From assembly GCF_042658685.1 (NCBI RefSeq), contig NZ_JBHSQY010000006.1: DNA of 64,000 nucleotides. The stretch is one strand, 5' to 3'. The notes beneath the pieces are model-generated. The model did not search any database, was not told where the DNA came from, and saw nothing but the letters and a program-made list of their open reading frames with translations. How positions within the stretch are numbered: position 1 is the first letter of the stretch; each line of letters starts with the position of its first letter. The position numbers were made by a program, and so were the translations under genes. Of this stretch, positions 1 to 8,227 are shown in pieces. The stretch comes from Macrococcoides bohemicum (GTDB lineage: Bacteria; Bacillota; Bacilli; Staphylococcales; Staphylococcaceae).

Positions 1-117
1 GTACAAAGGAATTCAAAAAGTCACCATGGAGACCACGCTTATTTTCGCATGCATGAATTTAAAGAAATTAGCAAATTATCTAGCAGGTTAAGCTGGATAT
101 TTTGCCAATTTCTTTAA
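1..117 (+). other. Open frame tail entering from the left edge
   Basis: A frame open from base 1 ends at the TAA at 115-117 (38 codons, ending ..SWIFCQFL). It has no start inside the window and I cannot assign a family. The same stretch can also fold, with AAAGAAATT (61-69) pairing with AATTTCTTT (107-115), so it may be noncoding. The two hairpins that follow would suit the end of a rightward transcript. Confidence 0.2.
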
Positions 118-141
118 AATAACAATATTTTTCGAAGAAAA

Positions 142-177
142 AAGACAAACTCACTTTTAGAATTGTGAGTTTGTCTT
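142..177. terminator. Hairpin terminator
   Basis: A perfect 13-bp stem, AAGACAAACTCAC at 142-154 with GTGAGTTTGTCTT at 165-177. It could end transcription coming from the left edge. Confidence 0.55.
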
Positions 178-183
178 CAGTCT

Positions 184-212
184 GAGAGTATACAAATTGT
201 ATACTCTCTTTA
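184..212 (+). terminator. Second hairpin terminator
   Basis: A 10-bp stem, GAGAGTATAC (184-193) and GTATACTCTC (199-208), followed by a short T run. It lies in tandem with the hairpin at 142-177 and insulates the toxin locus from transcription entering from the left. Confidence 0.55.
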
Positions 213-289
213 ATTCGAGTTATAACATGTATATACAACTTCCGATAATATATTTTATGTAAACTAAAATATGGAAATTTATTTTATGC

Positions 290-346
290 TATAATCATTA
301 AGTCATCTACTTTCCGTTAGATGAATAATTTAACGGAAGGAGGTGA
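290..346 (+). promoter_or_regulatory. Promoter and SD-proximal stem of the Fst-like toxin mRNA
   Basis: An extended -10 (TG-C-TATAAT, hexamer at 290-295) sits about 57 bases before the toxin ATG; no convincing -35 is visible. In the leader, TTCCGTTA (312-319) can pair with TAACGGAA (331-338), directly abutting the strong SD GGAAGGAGGTG (336-346). A 5' stem limiting ribosome access is a known feature of fst/RNAI-type messages, so this probably holds translation down until the antitoxin RNA acts. Confidence 0.6.
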
Positions 347-351
347 ATCTT

Positions 352-453
352 ATGTTGGAAATCTTCGTTGGAACAATCTGTACAATTATTAGTAGTTGCA
401 CAGTTGCTTACTTTACTTATTGGCTAAATAGTAAGGATAAGCAAAAAAAGTAG
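352..453 (+). CDS. fst: Fst/PepA1-family type I toxin peptide
   Basis: A 33-residue peptide that begins MLEIFVGTI and ends YFTYWLNSKDKQKK: one hydrophobic segment followed by the W-L pair and a charged tail. This matches the Fst (pAD1) and staphylococcal PepA1/SprA1 toxin layout, in which the peptide inserts into the cytoplasmic membrane and kills plasmid-free cells. The start ATG follows a near-perfect AGGAGGTG. A bidirectional terminator begins 17 bases after the stop and a convergent antisense RNA lies beyond it, as in the par locus. The family call rests on peptide architecture and RNA organisation together; toxicity is inferred. Confidence 0.8.
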   Translation: MLEIFVGTICTIISSCTVAYFTYWLNSKDKQKK

Positions 454-468
454 GTGACTAAGCCCACT

Positions 469-531
469 AAAAAACCCTTTTCTGGTAGGACAGAAAAGGG
501 TTTTGGTGAATCTATGTTAGAAATCCTCGTT
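469..531 (-). ncRNA. Antisense antitoxin RNA (RNAII-like) of the Fst-type locus
   Basis: On the minus strand TTGCTG (complement of 561-566), a 17-bp spacer and TATTAT (complement of 538-543) form a good promoter with a start near 531. Transcription would run to the shared terminator, giving an RNA of about 63 nt, the size known for RNAII of pAD1 par. Its 5' part carries 513-536, a near copy of the toxin start region 351-374 (TATGTTGGAAATCTTCGTTG versus TATGTTAGAAATCCTCGTTA). These correspond to the DRa/DRb repeats through which RNAII pairs with RNAI over the ribosome binding region. Confidence 0.75.
471..504. terminator. Bidirectional terminator shared by toxin mRNA and antisense RNA
   Basis: A 14-bp stem, AAAACCCTTTTCTG (471-484) and CAGAAAAGGGTTTT (491-504), with T tracts on both strands. 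Convergent RNAs ending in one shared hairpin are diagnostic of fst-type loci. Confidence 0.8.
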
Positions 532-570
532 AGACATATAATAACATAAATCTAATATATCAGCAATTTC

Positions 571-675
571 TTATAATATATAAAGTTCATAATTATTATG
601 TTCTTTGATTACATTATAAATACTTCCTCTGCTTACTCCAGTTACTTTAGAGATTTCTTCGGCTGTATTGTTTGG
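571..675 (-). pseudogene. C-terminal stub of a serine recombinase (HTH only)
   Basis: Reading leftwards from 675, the frame gives PNNTAEEISKVTGVSRGSIY followed by NVIKEHNNYELYIL and a stop. This is the helix-turn-helix tail of Hin/Bin-type serine recombinases. An in-frame stop lies immediately upstream (676-678) and no catalytic domain is present, so it is a remnant. The intact recombinase at 5557-6132 has a different tail and is not its source. It probably marks an old rearrangement border of the defence segment to the right. Confidence 0.7.
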
Positions 676-1238
676 CTACATTAAGTATTAAGTATTAAGG
701 ATAAAAGAGAAGTTTTGATGATTGAAGTTTATTTTATATTCTAATCTAATTTATGTATCACCTTGATCATGTTAACTCCTAATCTAATGTAAAATGTTTT
801 CTTAAAATTTATATCTAATTTTAAAGCATGTCGAAATATTTGTGTTTCTTTTCTAAATCTTTGCAAATCATAATTATCATTTTAACACGACTCACTTTTA
901 TACAATTTCGTACAAAAACACCCTTCATTATCGAAGAGTGCCTATACAAGAAGTTATTAATATAAATTTGAAACATACTCAATGATAGGACTACTACGAT
1001 GAGACATAACTTATGATTATTGTAATCATTCGACGACGAATCATGCTTACTGAAGAATCAAGAGTGGCACTTATACTATATTTTTATAATTATTTAGCCA
1101 GTTGTTAAATAATTAAAGTCGAAAATAGTTAATTATCGAATATAACGGCAATTATGTTGCATGAAAACCCCGACACTTACTAGAAAAGGATTTTTGTGTA
1201 TCTATATTTCATGCTCTCAGTTAAAATTGATATATTAA
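676..1238. other. Intergenic stretch without recognised gene
   Basis: About 560 AT-rich bases between the recombinase stub and the helicase gene. I see no supported ORF. TAAGTATTAAGTATTAAGGA near 682 is a short tandem repeat, and bases around 1130-1190 resemble recombination-site flanks. No assignment is made. Confidence 0.4.
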
Positions 1239-2327
1239 CTATACAGAATTTTTAATAGATTCACACCATTTTTTGTAGTCGGTACTTTTAATTATATAAA
1301 TATCACCTTTTGAACGCGTTAAGGCAACATATAAAGCATTTTTCGTTTTAGTAGAAGTAATATTTCTCCAATCATCTATATTGTTAGTGGTTGAAGTTAA
1401 TATTACACAGGCTTTAGGATAAGTATCACCTTTTGAGTACGACCAATTAATATATTTGCTCCCAAAAGGATTATTCACTCCTTTGTTCCATACAAGTTTG
1501 GGAATGTTATCATTTTTTATTACATCAGTTATCTCTGCTATATTTTCAAGAAAAATAATTGAGTTCCTCTCGGAAGAAGAGGATTGTATATTGATACCTA
1601 AGTTATTTGAGATAAATTCACATGTAATTTTTGGAACACGTCTGCTACTTATAAGAGATGATTCATCATAGATAATTTTACATGATAATTTACTTTTAAA
1701 TTCATCGATATTATTTATCTTGTAAAAAGGTTGCTTAGATATGGAGTTACCCTTACATCTTAATGGAACTAAACAACTCTGGTTGATATCCCCTACTGCC
1801 GTGACCTTTAAACTTGTTTTTTCTAACAGAAATTTAATTACTTTGAAATCATAACCATTATAATCTTGAAATTCATCAATATACATGGCATCACAATACC
1901 TCTCTAACCTCTTTATAATTAGCTTCTGTCTATCTTTATTAAATTTCAAAAACAATTTACCTAGTCTACTTACGTAAAACTCATTATATTTATTTATATA
2001 ATGTGCGTAATACTTATCTTTAATATATCGGTAATCTCTAGAATCTTCAATTGGTACCGTTTTTATATCTATCCCTCGACTTTTTTCTTGAAGAAATAAA
2101 GGTTCAAATGGCTTTATTAAATGATTATAAACAAAACTATCAAAAGTCATTACTTGAACATTATGTGGTAAAACTCCATTAAATCTACTCATAACTTCTA
2201 AACGAATATTATTAACGTTTGAATTGGTAAATGAAATTAATATAACTTTTTCATCAATCTTAAAATCATTAGCTATATAATAAGTCTTTCCTGAACCTGC
2301 TGTAGCTAGTATTATTTTTTTATCCAT
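1239..2327 (-). CDS. gajB: UvrD-like helicase/NTPase, GajB-like Gabija component
   Basis: This 362-aa protein carries superfamily 1 helicase motifs: Walker A ATAGSGKTYYIA near residue 8, ISFTNSN (motif Ia), YIDEFQDYNG near 150 (motif II), VGDINQS (motif III) and YVALTRSKGDIYII near 335 (motif VI). In Gabija, GajB is a UvrD-type NTPase acting with the GajA nuclease against phage DNA. It is shorter than typical GajB (about 490 aa), so parts of the accessory subdomains are missing. It starts inside the 3' end of the nuclease gene (16-base overlap), indicating translational coupling. Confidence 0.75.
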   Translation of the reverse strand: MDKKIILATAGSGKTYYIANDFKIDEKVILISFTNSNVNNIRLEVMSRFNGVLPHNVQVMTFDSFVYNHLIKPFEPLFLQEKSRGIDIKTVPIEDSRDYRYIKDKYYAHYINKYNEFYVSRLGKLFLKFNKDRQKLIIKRLERYCDAMYIDEFQDYNGYDFKVIKFLLEKTSLKVTAVGDINQSCLVPLRCKGNSISKQPFYKINNIDEFKSKLSCKIIYDESSLISSRRVPKITCEFISNNLGINIQSSSSERNSIIFLENIAEITDVIKNDNIPKLVWNKGVNNPFGSKYINWSYSKGDTYPKACVILTSTTNNIDDWRNITSTKTKNALYVALTRSKGDIYIIKSTDYKKWCESIKNSV

Positions 2328-3859
2328 GACATAGCCTCTTTTAAATATACAGGTATATTTAGTTGTTCTAAATTTTCTTCTATTAATAATGCATTTTTAG
2401 TTTTATTCTTTAACATATATGCTTGTGCTTTAGGAACGGGTTCTCCATTATATAATGGTTTTGTTTTCTTACTACTATAGTACTTATCAAAAAATTCTAT
2501 ATTTTCATTATAAAAAGCAACTTCTAATGTCCAATTTGAAATTGATGAATCAGCATATATATTGAACGTTCCGTCATCTTCAAATATAAATTCTTTTTTA
2601 TCGTTATCTGTTATTACAGCAATCTTTTTATTTAATATTTTAGATAATTCTCTATATCTTTCATGAGAAATGCTCCCCATTGAAATTATATCTATTTCAC
2701 ATTGATCTATATTACATTTCTCAACTATTTTGAAGAGTTTTGGTAAAATGATATATTCAGCTGCTCCTTCAACTAAAATTACTTTTTTAGCTAAAATAAA
2801 CCTTAATACATCAAGATTATCAATCTTTTCAAAATATTTTGCCGTATCACTATCTAATTTTCCTAAGGATTTAGTTTGATACTCGGATATAATAATAGTA
2901 TTAGTTAAGTTCAATCTGTTTACAATTAGTGAGCTATGAGACGCTATGACGATTTGTCCCTGACTAATACTCTTAATTGATTCAATTAATTGTCTTGTTC
3001 GCGTATGACTAAGATGACTCTCAGGTTCATCTATTAATACTAGATCGAATACATCATTATTAAGAGCCATCTCTGTTCTTACTAAATTTTCCTTTCCTTT
3101 CCCCATATCTTGTATGGAAATATCAGATTCATATATATCTAACAATTTCAAAATATCTGTCTTAGTTGCATCTAAGCCAAACTTTTGACCATTTCGAATA
3201 GTTAATACATCTTCAAAATCTTTTCGAAAAGCTGATAATCTTTGTTTAAAATTGGAAGAGATACTTCTCTGATTTTTCTGTTCAATACTAGCATTGTAGA
3301 TTTGTCTAGCATAATTACCAAATATATCATGTCTTATAGAAGAATTATCTAAGTAAATCATTTTGATAGGAGACATTCTTCTTCTATAACTTTTTCCTTG
3401 AAAAGTATTCCAAGTGGCTTTGTAATAATCAGTAGGAATAATTCTATTGTCTGCAAACTCCTGTAAGTTTACATCTGAGATAAAATCTGAATCAAATTCG
3501 TAGATAAATTTAATGCCCGTCTCTATTGTATCAGTACTATTACTATAATGAAGGCCAGCGAAATCTGCATATTTAATATCATCTGATAAATTAAGAAACA
3601 ATTCAATTTCTATTTTAGGTAAACTCTCTATTGTTTTACTGTTAAAAAATGTATCTACCAATTCTAAATTAATATATCTCTGCAGAGAATTATCATTATA
3701 AAGAAATATAGATTGGTTTAATACAATATCTATAGCAGTAAGAACAGTAGATTTGCCTACTTCATTTTCGCCAACTAGTACCGATAGATGTTCATTAAAT
3801 TCTATATTCAATTCCTTAAATTTTTTAAATCCTTTAATTAAAATTTTTGAAATTTCCAC
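2312..3859 (-). CDS. gajA: OLD-family ATP-dependent nuclease, GajA-like Gabija component
   Basis: A 515-aa protein with an N-terminal ABC-type ATPase (Walker A GENEVGKST near residue 32; Walker B LVLIDEPESHLS near 275; then IVIASHSS) and a C-terminal TOPRIM nuclease domain (VILVEGAAEYIILPKL near 360, acidic ITDNDKKEF near 420). This is the GajA/OLD architecture, in which TOPRIM nicking of DNA is gated by nucleotide binding. The start is GTG at 3859, seven bases after AGGAG. It is the first gene of a two-gene operon with the helicase. A different OLD-plus-helicase system is possible, but Gabija fits best. Confidence 0.78.
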   Translation of the reverse strand: MEISKILIKGFKKFKELNIEFNEHLSVLVGENEVGKSTVLTAIDIVLNQSIFLYNDNSLQRYINLELVDTFFNSKTIESLPKIEIELFLNLSDDIKYADFAGLHYSNSTDTIETGIKFIYEFDSDFISDVNLQEFADNRIIPTDYYKATWNTFQGKSYRRRMSPIKMIYLDNSSIRHDIFGNYARQIYNASIEQKNQRSISSNFKQRLSAFRKDFEDVLTIRNGQKFGLDATKTDILKLLDIYESDISIQDMGKGKENLVRTEMALNNDVFDLVLIDEPESHLSHTRTRQLIESIKSISQGQIVIASHSSLIVNRLNLTNTIIISEYQTKSLGKLDSDTAKYFEKIDNLDVLRFILAKKVILVEGAAEYIILPKLFKIVEKCNIDQCEIDIISMGSISHERYRELSKILNKKIAVITDNDKKEFIFEDDGTFNIYADSSISNWTLEVAFYNENIEFFDKYYSSKKTKPLYNGEPVPKAQAYMLKNKTKNALLIEENLEQLNIPVYLKEAMSWIKK

Positions 3860-4191
3860 ATCTTTACTCCTGTGTTTTTATATTTACTCTCAATCAAAAT
3901 AACTATATATAAATAGAAGAGTCTCAATCTAATTTATTTTTTATTCTTGGCTCGTTCTTTTTCTAGATAATGATAGAAATAAGAATCACCTTATCTTTTA
4001 TAGGTATTTAATTGTCTAGCTTAATTTTCTACAATCAGCGCAAGCTGTTTATGGTTTAAGTTATACATATTAATACTAAGACGTTTCTTAATTTACTATT
4101 TATTAAAGTAAATATTATAGGAATAGTCCTTGAGTAAGTATTATAACCATATACTTCTATAAATAGAGACTTACGTATTTTCTATCTTTTC
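3860..4191. other. Intergenic stretch between HEPN gene and Gabija-like operon
   Basis: About 330 AT-rich bases without a supported gene. On the minus strand a short frame NHKQLALIVEN-stop near 4020-4050 resembles a gene tail, but it is too short to identify. The promoter for the nuclease operon should lie near 3870-3930. Confidence 0.35.
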
Positions 4192-5241
4192 CTATTTTAT
4201 CATTGCTTTAAAATGTAATCTTGTTGCAGATTTTTTTTCAACATCTCCCATTTGATAGTTTAATTCTGGATTTCTTATAATATATTTGATAACTTTTCTA
4301 ACATAGTCATCCAAACGTTGTGATAATTCAATCAGATTTCTTTGACTGTGATTTTTTAAATATTTTATTTGCCCACCATGCTCTTGATCAGAGCGTACGC
4401 TGTAAACATCTTTCATATCCATAGAAATTTTATCTTTTTCAGATGTATTGCTTGAAAGTAAATTTGACGTAATTTCTGATAAATTTTTAGAATGATTTTC
4501 TTTTATTGCAAATATACACTCTAAGCAGGCACTATACTGAGATATTTTTTTAGTTAAAAAACCTGTAGAACGAGCTGATTGTAAATATATTAAAGCTCTT
4601 GAAAAACTATATGTATTATCCTTTGTAAATTCTTGGCTAATAAACTCTTCGTTGCTATAAAATGTAGTTCCATTATTGTCGTAGTTATATATATCTATAG
4701 AATCTACTGATTTTTTCATAAATTCATGTATTGTATACATTAAATCTAAAGCATAGTGAATTTCTTCATTATTAAAACTCGCTGATGATATAAGACCATT
4801 AGAACAAACATTTTTTAGATCATATCCGATAGTTGCTTCGTAACCATTCCTTAGATCGCAATGATAACTTTGATTAAAATTCAAAGCATTATCTTTAATA
4901 ATCCATAGTGCTATTGAAAATGCTGCTATTAATTCCTGTAAAATTCTATGTTTATTTGCGTAAAATATATCTAATTGTCTTTTATTATTACTTTGAATAT
5001 TTGTATCATTTGATGAGTATAAAAAAATAAATGATGGTTTCTTTAAGATTAATTCTTTTTGATTAACACTTAATTGTTGACTTTTATTTAAACAAGTTTT
5101 TATAAGCTTTTTATATTTTTCTTCTAATTTATTAATACTTCCTACAAATCCTTCCGCATGTTCAACTTCTCTAGGGATTATAGAAATTGGAGAATTGTTT
5201 AATAATTTTAAGTTATCTAGTCTAAATATATATATATTCAT
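4192..5241 (-). CDS. HEPN-domain (Apea-like) protein, possible defence effector
   Basis: A 349-aa protein with no signal peptide. Near residue 290 it has VYSVRSDQEHGG, which contains the R-x4-H motif of HEPN ribonucleases in the form seen in Apea-like HEPN domains (..RS...HG), preceded by an alpha-helical region with SACLECIFAI. The N-terminal ~200 residues are unrecognised and may sense or bind a partner. HEPN proteins are often RNA-cleaving effectors in abortive infection and toxin systems. It lies upstream of the Gabija-like pair on the same strand but is separated by 330 bases, so a shared operon is uncertain. The function is inferred from the motif only. Confidence 0.6.
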   Translation of the reverse strand: MNIYIFRLDNLKLLNNSPISIIPREVEHAEGFVGSINKLEEKYKKLIKTCLNKSQQLSVNQKELILKKPSFIFLYSSNDTNIQSNNKRQLDIFYANKHRILQELIAAFSIALWIIKDNALNFNQSYHCDLRNGYEATIGYDLKNVCSNGLISSASFNNEEIHYALDLMYTIHEFMKKSVDSIDIYNYDNNGTTFYSNEEFISQEFTKDNTYSFSRALIYLQSARSTGFLTKKISQYSACLECIFAIKENHSKNLSEITSNLLSSNTSEKDKISMDMKDVYSVRSDQEHGGQIKYLKNHSQRNLIELSQRLDDYVRKVIKYIIRNPELNYQMGDVEKKSATRLHFKAMIK

Positions 5242-5556
5242 TTATAACCTCCATTTTATTTTGAATTCTTTGCACATAATTTAACAATATACCTATTAAA
5301 GATGGTTATACGATAAAAATGTCAACGATTTCAAAAGGTAAAATTCTTATTAATAAAAAGTATAATGCAATTCTAGAATTATTTCTATTATGAAAGTGTC
5401 CACAAACTCCTCTATTTCTGAACACTCCTAAATTAGTCCTATTTTTCATATAATTTTATGTATCGAATGTTCATAAACTCATAACAAAATCAACGTTCAT
5501 TAACCATACCAATTTTAAGATATGATACAATGATATTTATATGGAGGAATAAAAAA
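5242..5556. promoter_or_regulatory. Upstream region of the serine recombinase, possible recombination sites
   Basis: A 315-base divergent spacer. GTTCAT followed by A/T-AAC occurs at 5469 and 5495, with a related TGAACA in reverse near 5420. Resolvase-type enzymes usually bind several such half-sites next to their own gene. TATGATACAATG near 5521 may be the -10 region. I could not define a complete res site. Confidence 0.35.
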
Positions 5557-6132
5557 ATGAAAATTGGATATGCAAGAGTTTCAACCGGTTTACAAAATCT
5601 GGATTTGCAACAAGATAGTCTACAGAATTATGGATGTGAAAAAATTTTTACAGATAAAGTAAGTGGTACAAAAAGTAATCGTCCTGGTTTAGAAAGCGCT
5701 ATGGAATTTGCTCGATCAGGAGATGTTGTCGTTGTTTGGAGATTAGATCGCTTGGGAAGGAATATGGAAGATTTAATTTCAATTGTGAATTCCTTAAACA
5801 ATAGAGGAATCAGCTTCCATAGTATTCAAGAAAATATTACGATGGATAAGTCGAGCTCCACGGGACAGCTTTTATTTCATCTTTTCGCAGCATTTGCTGA
5901 ATTCGAACGTAATTTAATCTTGGAACGATCTACTGCAGGCAGAGTGGCGGCAAGAGCAAGAGGAAGATTGGGAGGTCGTCCCGAAAAATTGAATGATAGT
6001 GACTTACAGTTGCTGAAAACATTAGTTGATAATGGTACCCCTATCAAAACAATTGCTGAAAAATGGAATGTTTCTAGAACAACGGTTTATCGATACTTAG
6101 AAAAAATTGAGAGTCAGTCAAAAGATAAATAG
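5557..6132 (+). CDS. Serine recombinase (resolvase/invertase family)
   Basis: This 191-aa site-specific recombinase begins MKIGYARVSTGLQNLDLQQD with the nucleophile Ser in the ARVST motif. It retains VVVWRLDRLGRNMEDL (catalytic arginines), the E-helix region AEFERNLILERSTAGRVAAR, and a C-terminal HTH (PIKTIAEKWNVSRTTVYRYL). It is full length for Pin/Bin-type enzymes. The ATG at 5557 is preferred over 5530 because GGAGG lies nine bases before it. It probably resolves plasmid multimers or inverts a local segment. The border between the defence genes and the lantibiotic remnant lies next to it. Confidence 0.9.
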   Translation: MKIGYARVSTGLQNLDLQQDSLQNYGCEKIFTDKVSGTKSNRPGLESAMEFARSGDVVVVWRLDRLGRNMEDLISIVNSLNNRGISFHSIQENITMDKSSSTGQLLFHLFAAFAEFERNLILERSTAGRVAARARGRLGGRPEKLNDSDLQLLKTLVDNGTPIKTIAEKWNVSRTTVYRYLEKIESQSKDK

Positions 6133-6242
6133 AATATGATTAGGAAGATTGATTCTAATAAGATTAATCAATATTAAAATGGATTCAAGTTTTGTAATTT
6201 TAGAATTGGGGTTAGTTCGTTTTGAAGAGCTTGTTGATTTGT

Positions 6243-6515
6243 TTATAAATATTTTAAATTTTTTTTAATTTTTTGTACATCGCTTTCAGAGCCCTTAATT
6301 TGTAAAATATACAATTCCTGAACTTCATATACTACTTTACTGTTATATTTACTAATAATCTTCTTAATTTTACTAAATTCTTTGTTATTATCTACCATAA
6401 TAGTATAATATTTCTCTTCTTTAAGACTTTCTGCCTGAGAATCAAAAGGAACAAATATGTTAAAATATAGAATAAGGGATATACAAATACAAAATCTATT
6501 AATCCTTATTATCAA
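6243..6515 (-). pseudogene. Pro-region fragment of an EpiP/NisP-like lantibiotic leader protease
   Basis: This 90-aa product has a signal peptide (hydrophobic to residue ~22, then DSQA) and SLKEEKYYTIMVDNNKEF..VVYEVQELYILQIKGSES. It lines up with the N-terminal propeptide of EpiP/GdmP, the subtilisin-like protease that removes epidermin leaders. It ends exactly where the catalytic domain should begin, so no Asp/His/Ser triad is present. The start is taken as TTG at 6515 because GGAGGT lies six bases upstream, rather than the ATG at 6557 inside the divergent gene. It may be a decay product, although an isolated I9-like propeptide could still act as a protease inhibitor. Confidence 0.6.
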
Positions 6516-6521
6516 AAAAAC

Positions 6522-6532
6522 ACCTCCGAGGT
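6522..6532. promoter_or_regulatory. Palindromic double ribosome binding site
   Basis: ACCTCCGAGGT is self-complementary. GAGGT serves the response regulator starting at 6539 on the plus strand, and GGAGGT serves the protease fragment starting with TTG at 6515 on the minus strand. The two 5' ends therefore sit back to back. Confidence 0.6.
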
Positions 6533-6538
6533 AAATAT

Positions 6539-7195
6539 ATGAAGAATAAATATTCAATTTTTGTAATAGAAGATGAAGTAAAAATATCTAAGTTTGTTAA
6601 ATTTATTTTAGAGAAAGAAGGATATGAAGTAGATTTAGCTTTTGATTATCGTTTTGATTATGAAAAAATTAAATTTTATAACTTATTTATAATAGATATC
6701 AATTTACCATTCGTTAATGGATTTGAAATAGCTAAAAGGATAAAAACTATAGCTCCTGAAAAGCCCATTATTTTTTTGACTGCATTGAATCAAGTTTCTG
6801 ATAAAATCAAAGGATTAACAATATCTGAGGATTATATTACTAAACCTTTTGAACCACTCGAATTACTGGCTCGTGTAGAAAACATGTTATCAATATTTTA
6901 TCCAAGTAGTATAAGAATAAATGATTTAATCATTAATCTTGAAAAAGAGGTAATTACAAAAAATCGAGAATACATTCATCTTACAGACAATGAACATAAA
7001 GTTTTCTTTCATTTAGTAAATAATTTAAATATAAAGGTATCGAAAGAAAATTTAATGTTTCTCATATCTAATGAATATGGTGATTCTTCTGAAAACAAAT
7101 TAAATGTATATATAAATTCTTTACGAAAAAAATTAGGAAAAGAATCTTGTCCAATTGAAACAATCTATGGATATGGTTATATCATTAGGAGATAA
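6539..7195 (+). CDS. OmpR-type response regulator of the lantibiotic locus
   Basis: A 218-aa regulator. The receiver domain has acidic residues VIEDE near 9, phospho-acceptor Asp in FIIDINLP near 54 and conserved Lys in ITKPFEP near 103. The winged-helix output domain covers about 125-218 (LTDNEHKVFF.., VYINSLRKKLG, IETIYGYGYII). It pairs with the kinase that starts three bases after its stop. By analogy with NisR/SpaR, it would activate lantibiotic biosynthesis or immunity promoters, here perhaps the ABC transporter operon at 9476-11222. All key residues are present, so it may still work. Confidence 0.85.
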   Translation: MKNKYSIFVIEDEVKISKFVKFILEKEGYEVDLAFDYRFDYEKIKFYNLFIIDINLPFVNGFEIAKRIKTIAPEKPIIFLTALNQVSDKIKGLTISEDYITKPFEPLELLARVENMLSIFYPSSIRINDLIINLEKEVITKNREYIHLTDNEHKVFFHLVNNLNIKVSKENLMFLISNEYGDSSENKLNVYINSLRKKLGKESCPIETIYGYGYIIRR

Positions 7196-7198
7196 TAT

Positions 7199-8227
7199 AT
7201 GAATTTAAATGCAAAATACTATCTATATATTTTGATTTCATTACTATATGTTCCAATCGCTTTTGTTGTAGCAAATTATTCTGTATTCTTTTCAGTTACT
7301 ATATTAAATCAGTTAAATGGCACAAATTTTCGATTCATTTCAACAAATTACAGTTTTCATATCCTATTTATATTTTGTGTTTTAATATTAATCTTTATCA
7401 ATTGGATTTCAAAAATAATAATTAATATTTCTAATGATATATTAGTTATTGCTGATGAAATACAACAAATAAATTCACAAAATACATTACCTCATATACT
7501 TAATAGTTCTACTAAGAAATCAGAAATAAATGTTCTTTATAATTCTGTAAATCATTTAATTATAAGACTTAAAAAAAATCAAATTGAGCGTATGAATTTA
7601 GAAGAAATACATTCTAAATATTTAGCACAAATCTCTCACGATATAAAAACTCCCCTTTCATTAATCAGAATATCACTATATTATTTAGAAAATAATATGA
7701 ATTATGAAGAATCAATCAGCGATATTAAACATAATATTAAAGTCATAGAAAAACTGAGTGATCAAATAAAGGTGGAGAATGACTTTGGTAAAGATTCAAA
7801 CTTAGATTTGATAATTAATGAAATTTATTTGAAAGATTTTTTTGAAACAGCATTATTAAAATGGAACAGTGTATTGAAAAAACAGTTTAAAATATATTTA
7901 GATATAGATAAAACTATTATTCTTCCTTTAAATACTATATGGTTTGAAAGGTTAATTGATAATATAATACAAAATATTGTATTTCACTCAAAAGCTAAAA
8001 ACGTAAATATCCAGGTATTTATAGTTAATGATGCAACAAAAATAGTTATAACTGATGATGGTAAAGGTTTTGATTATAATCAAGTAATAGAATCTCAAGT
8101 GAATACAAAAGGAAAAGGTTTAAATATAATTAATGATATCTCTCATATATTAAACTTAGAGCTAGAATATATTACTTCTCCAAATAAAGGAACAAAAATT
8201 GTTCTAACACATTATACTTTTAATTAA
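7199..8227 (+). CDS. Sensor histidine kinase partner of the response regulator
   Basis: A 342-aa membrane kinase. Two hydrophobic segments (about 8-35 and 55-80) frame a short extracellular loop. The phospho-acceptor His is in AQISHDIKTPLSLI near residue 150, the N box is in LIDNIIQNIVFHSKAKNV, and the G boxes are ITDDGKGFDY and KGKGLNII. The small external loop resembles kinases that sense envelope peptides through a transporter rather than those with a large sensor domain. It is translated with the regulator just upstream. Its 3' end overlaps the convergent lanC fragment by 24 bases, showing how tightly the two pieces were joined. Confidence 0.82.
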   Translation: MNLNAKYYLYILISLLYVPIAFVVANYSVFFSVTILNQLNGTNFRFISTNYSFHILFIFCVLILIFINWISKIIINISNDILVIADEIQQINSQNTLPHILNSSTKKSEINVLYNSVNHLIIRLKKNQIERMNLEEIHSKYLAQISHDIKTPLSLIRISLYYLENNMNYEESISDIKHNIKVIEKLSDQIKVENDFGKDSNLDLIINEIYLKDFFETALLKWNSVLKKQFKIYLDIDKTIILPLNTIWFERLIDNIIQNIVFHSKAKNVNIQVFIVNDATKIVITDDGKGFDYNQVIESQVNTKGKGLNIINDISHILNLELEYITSPNKGTKIVLTHYTFN

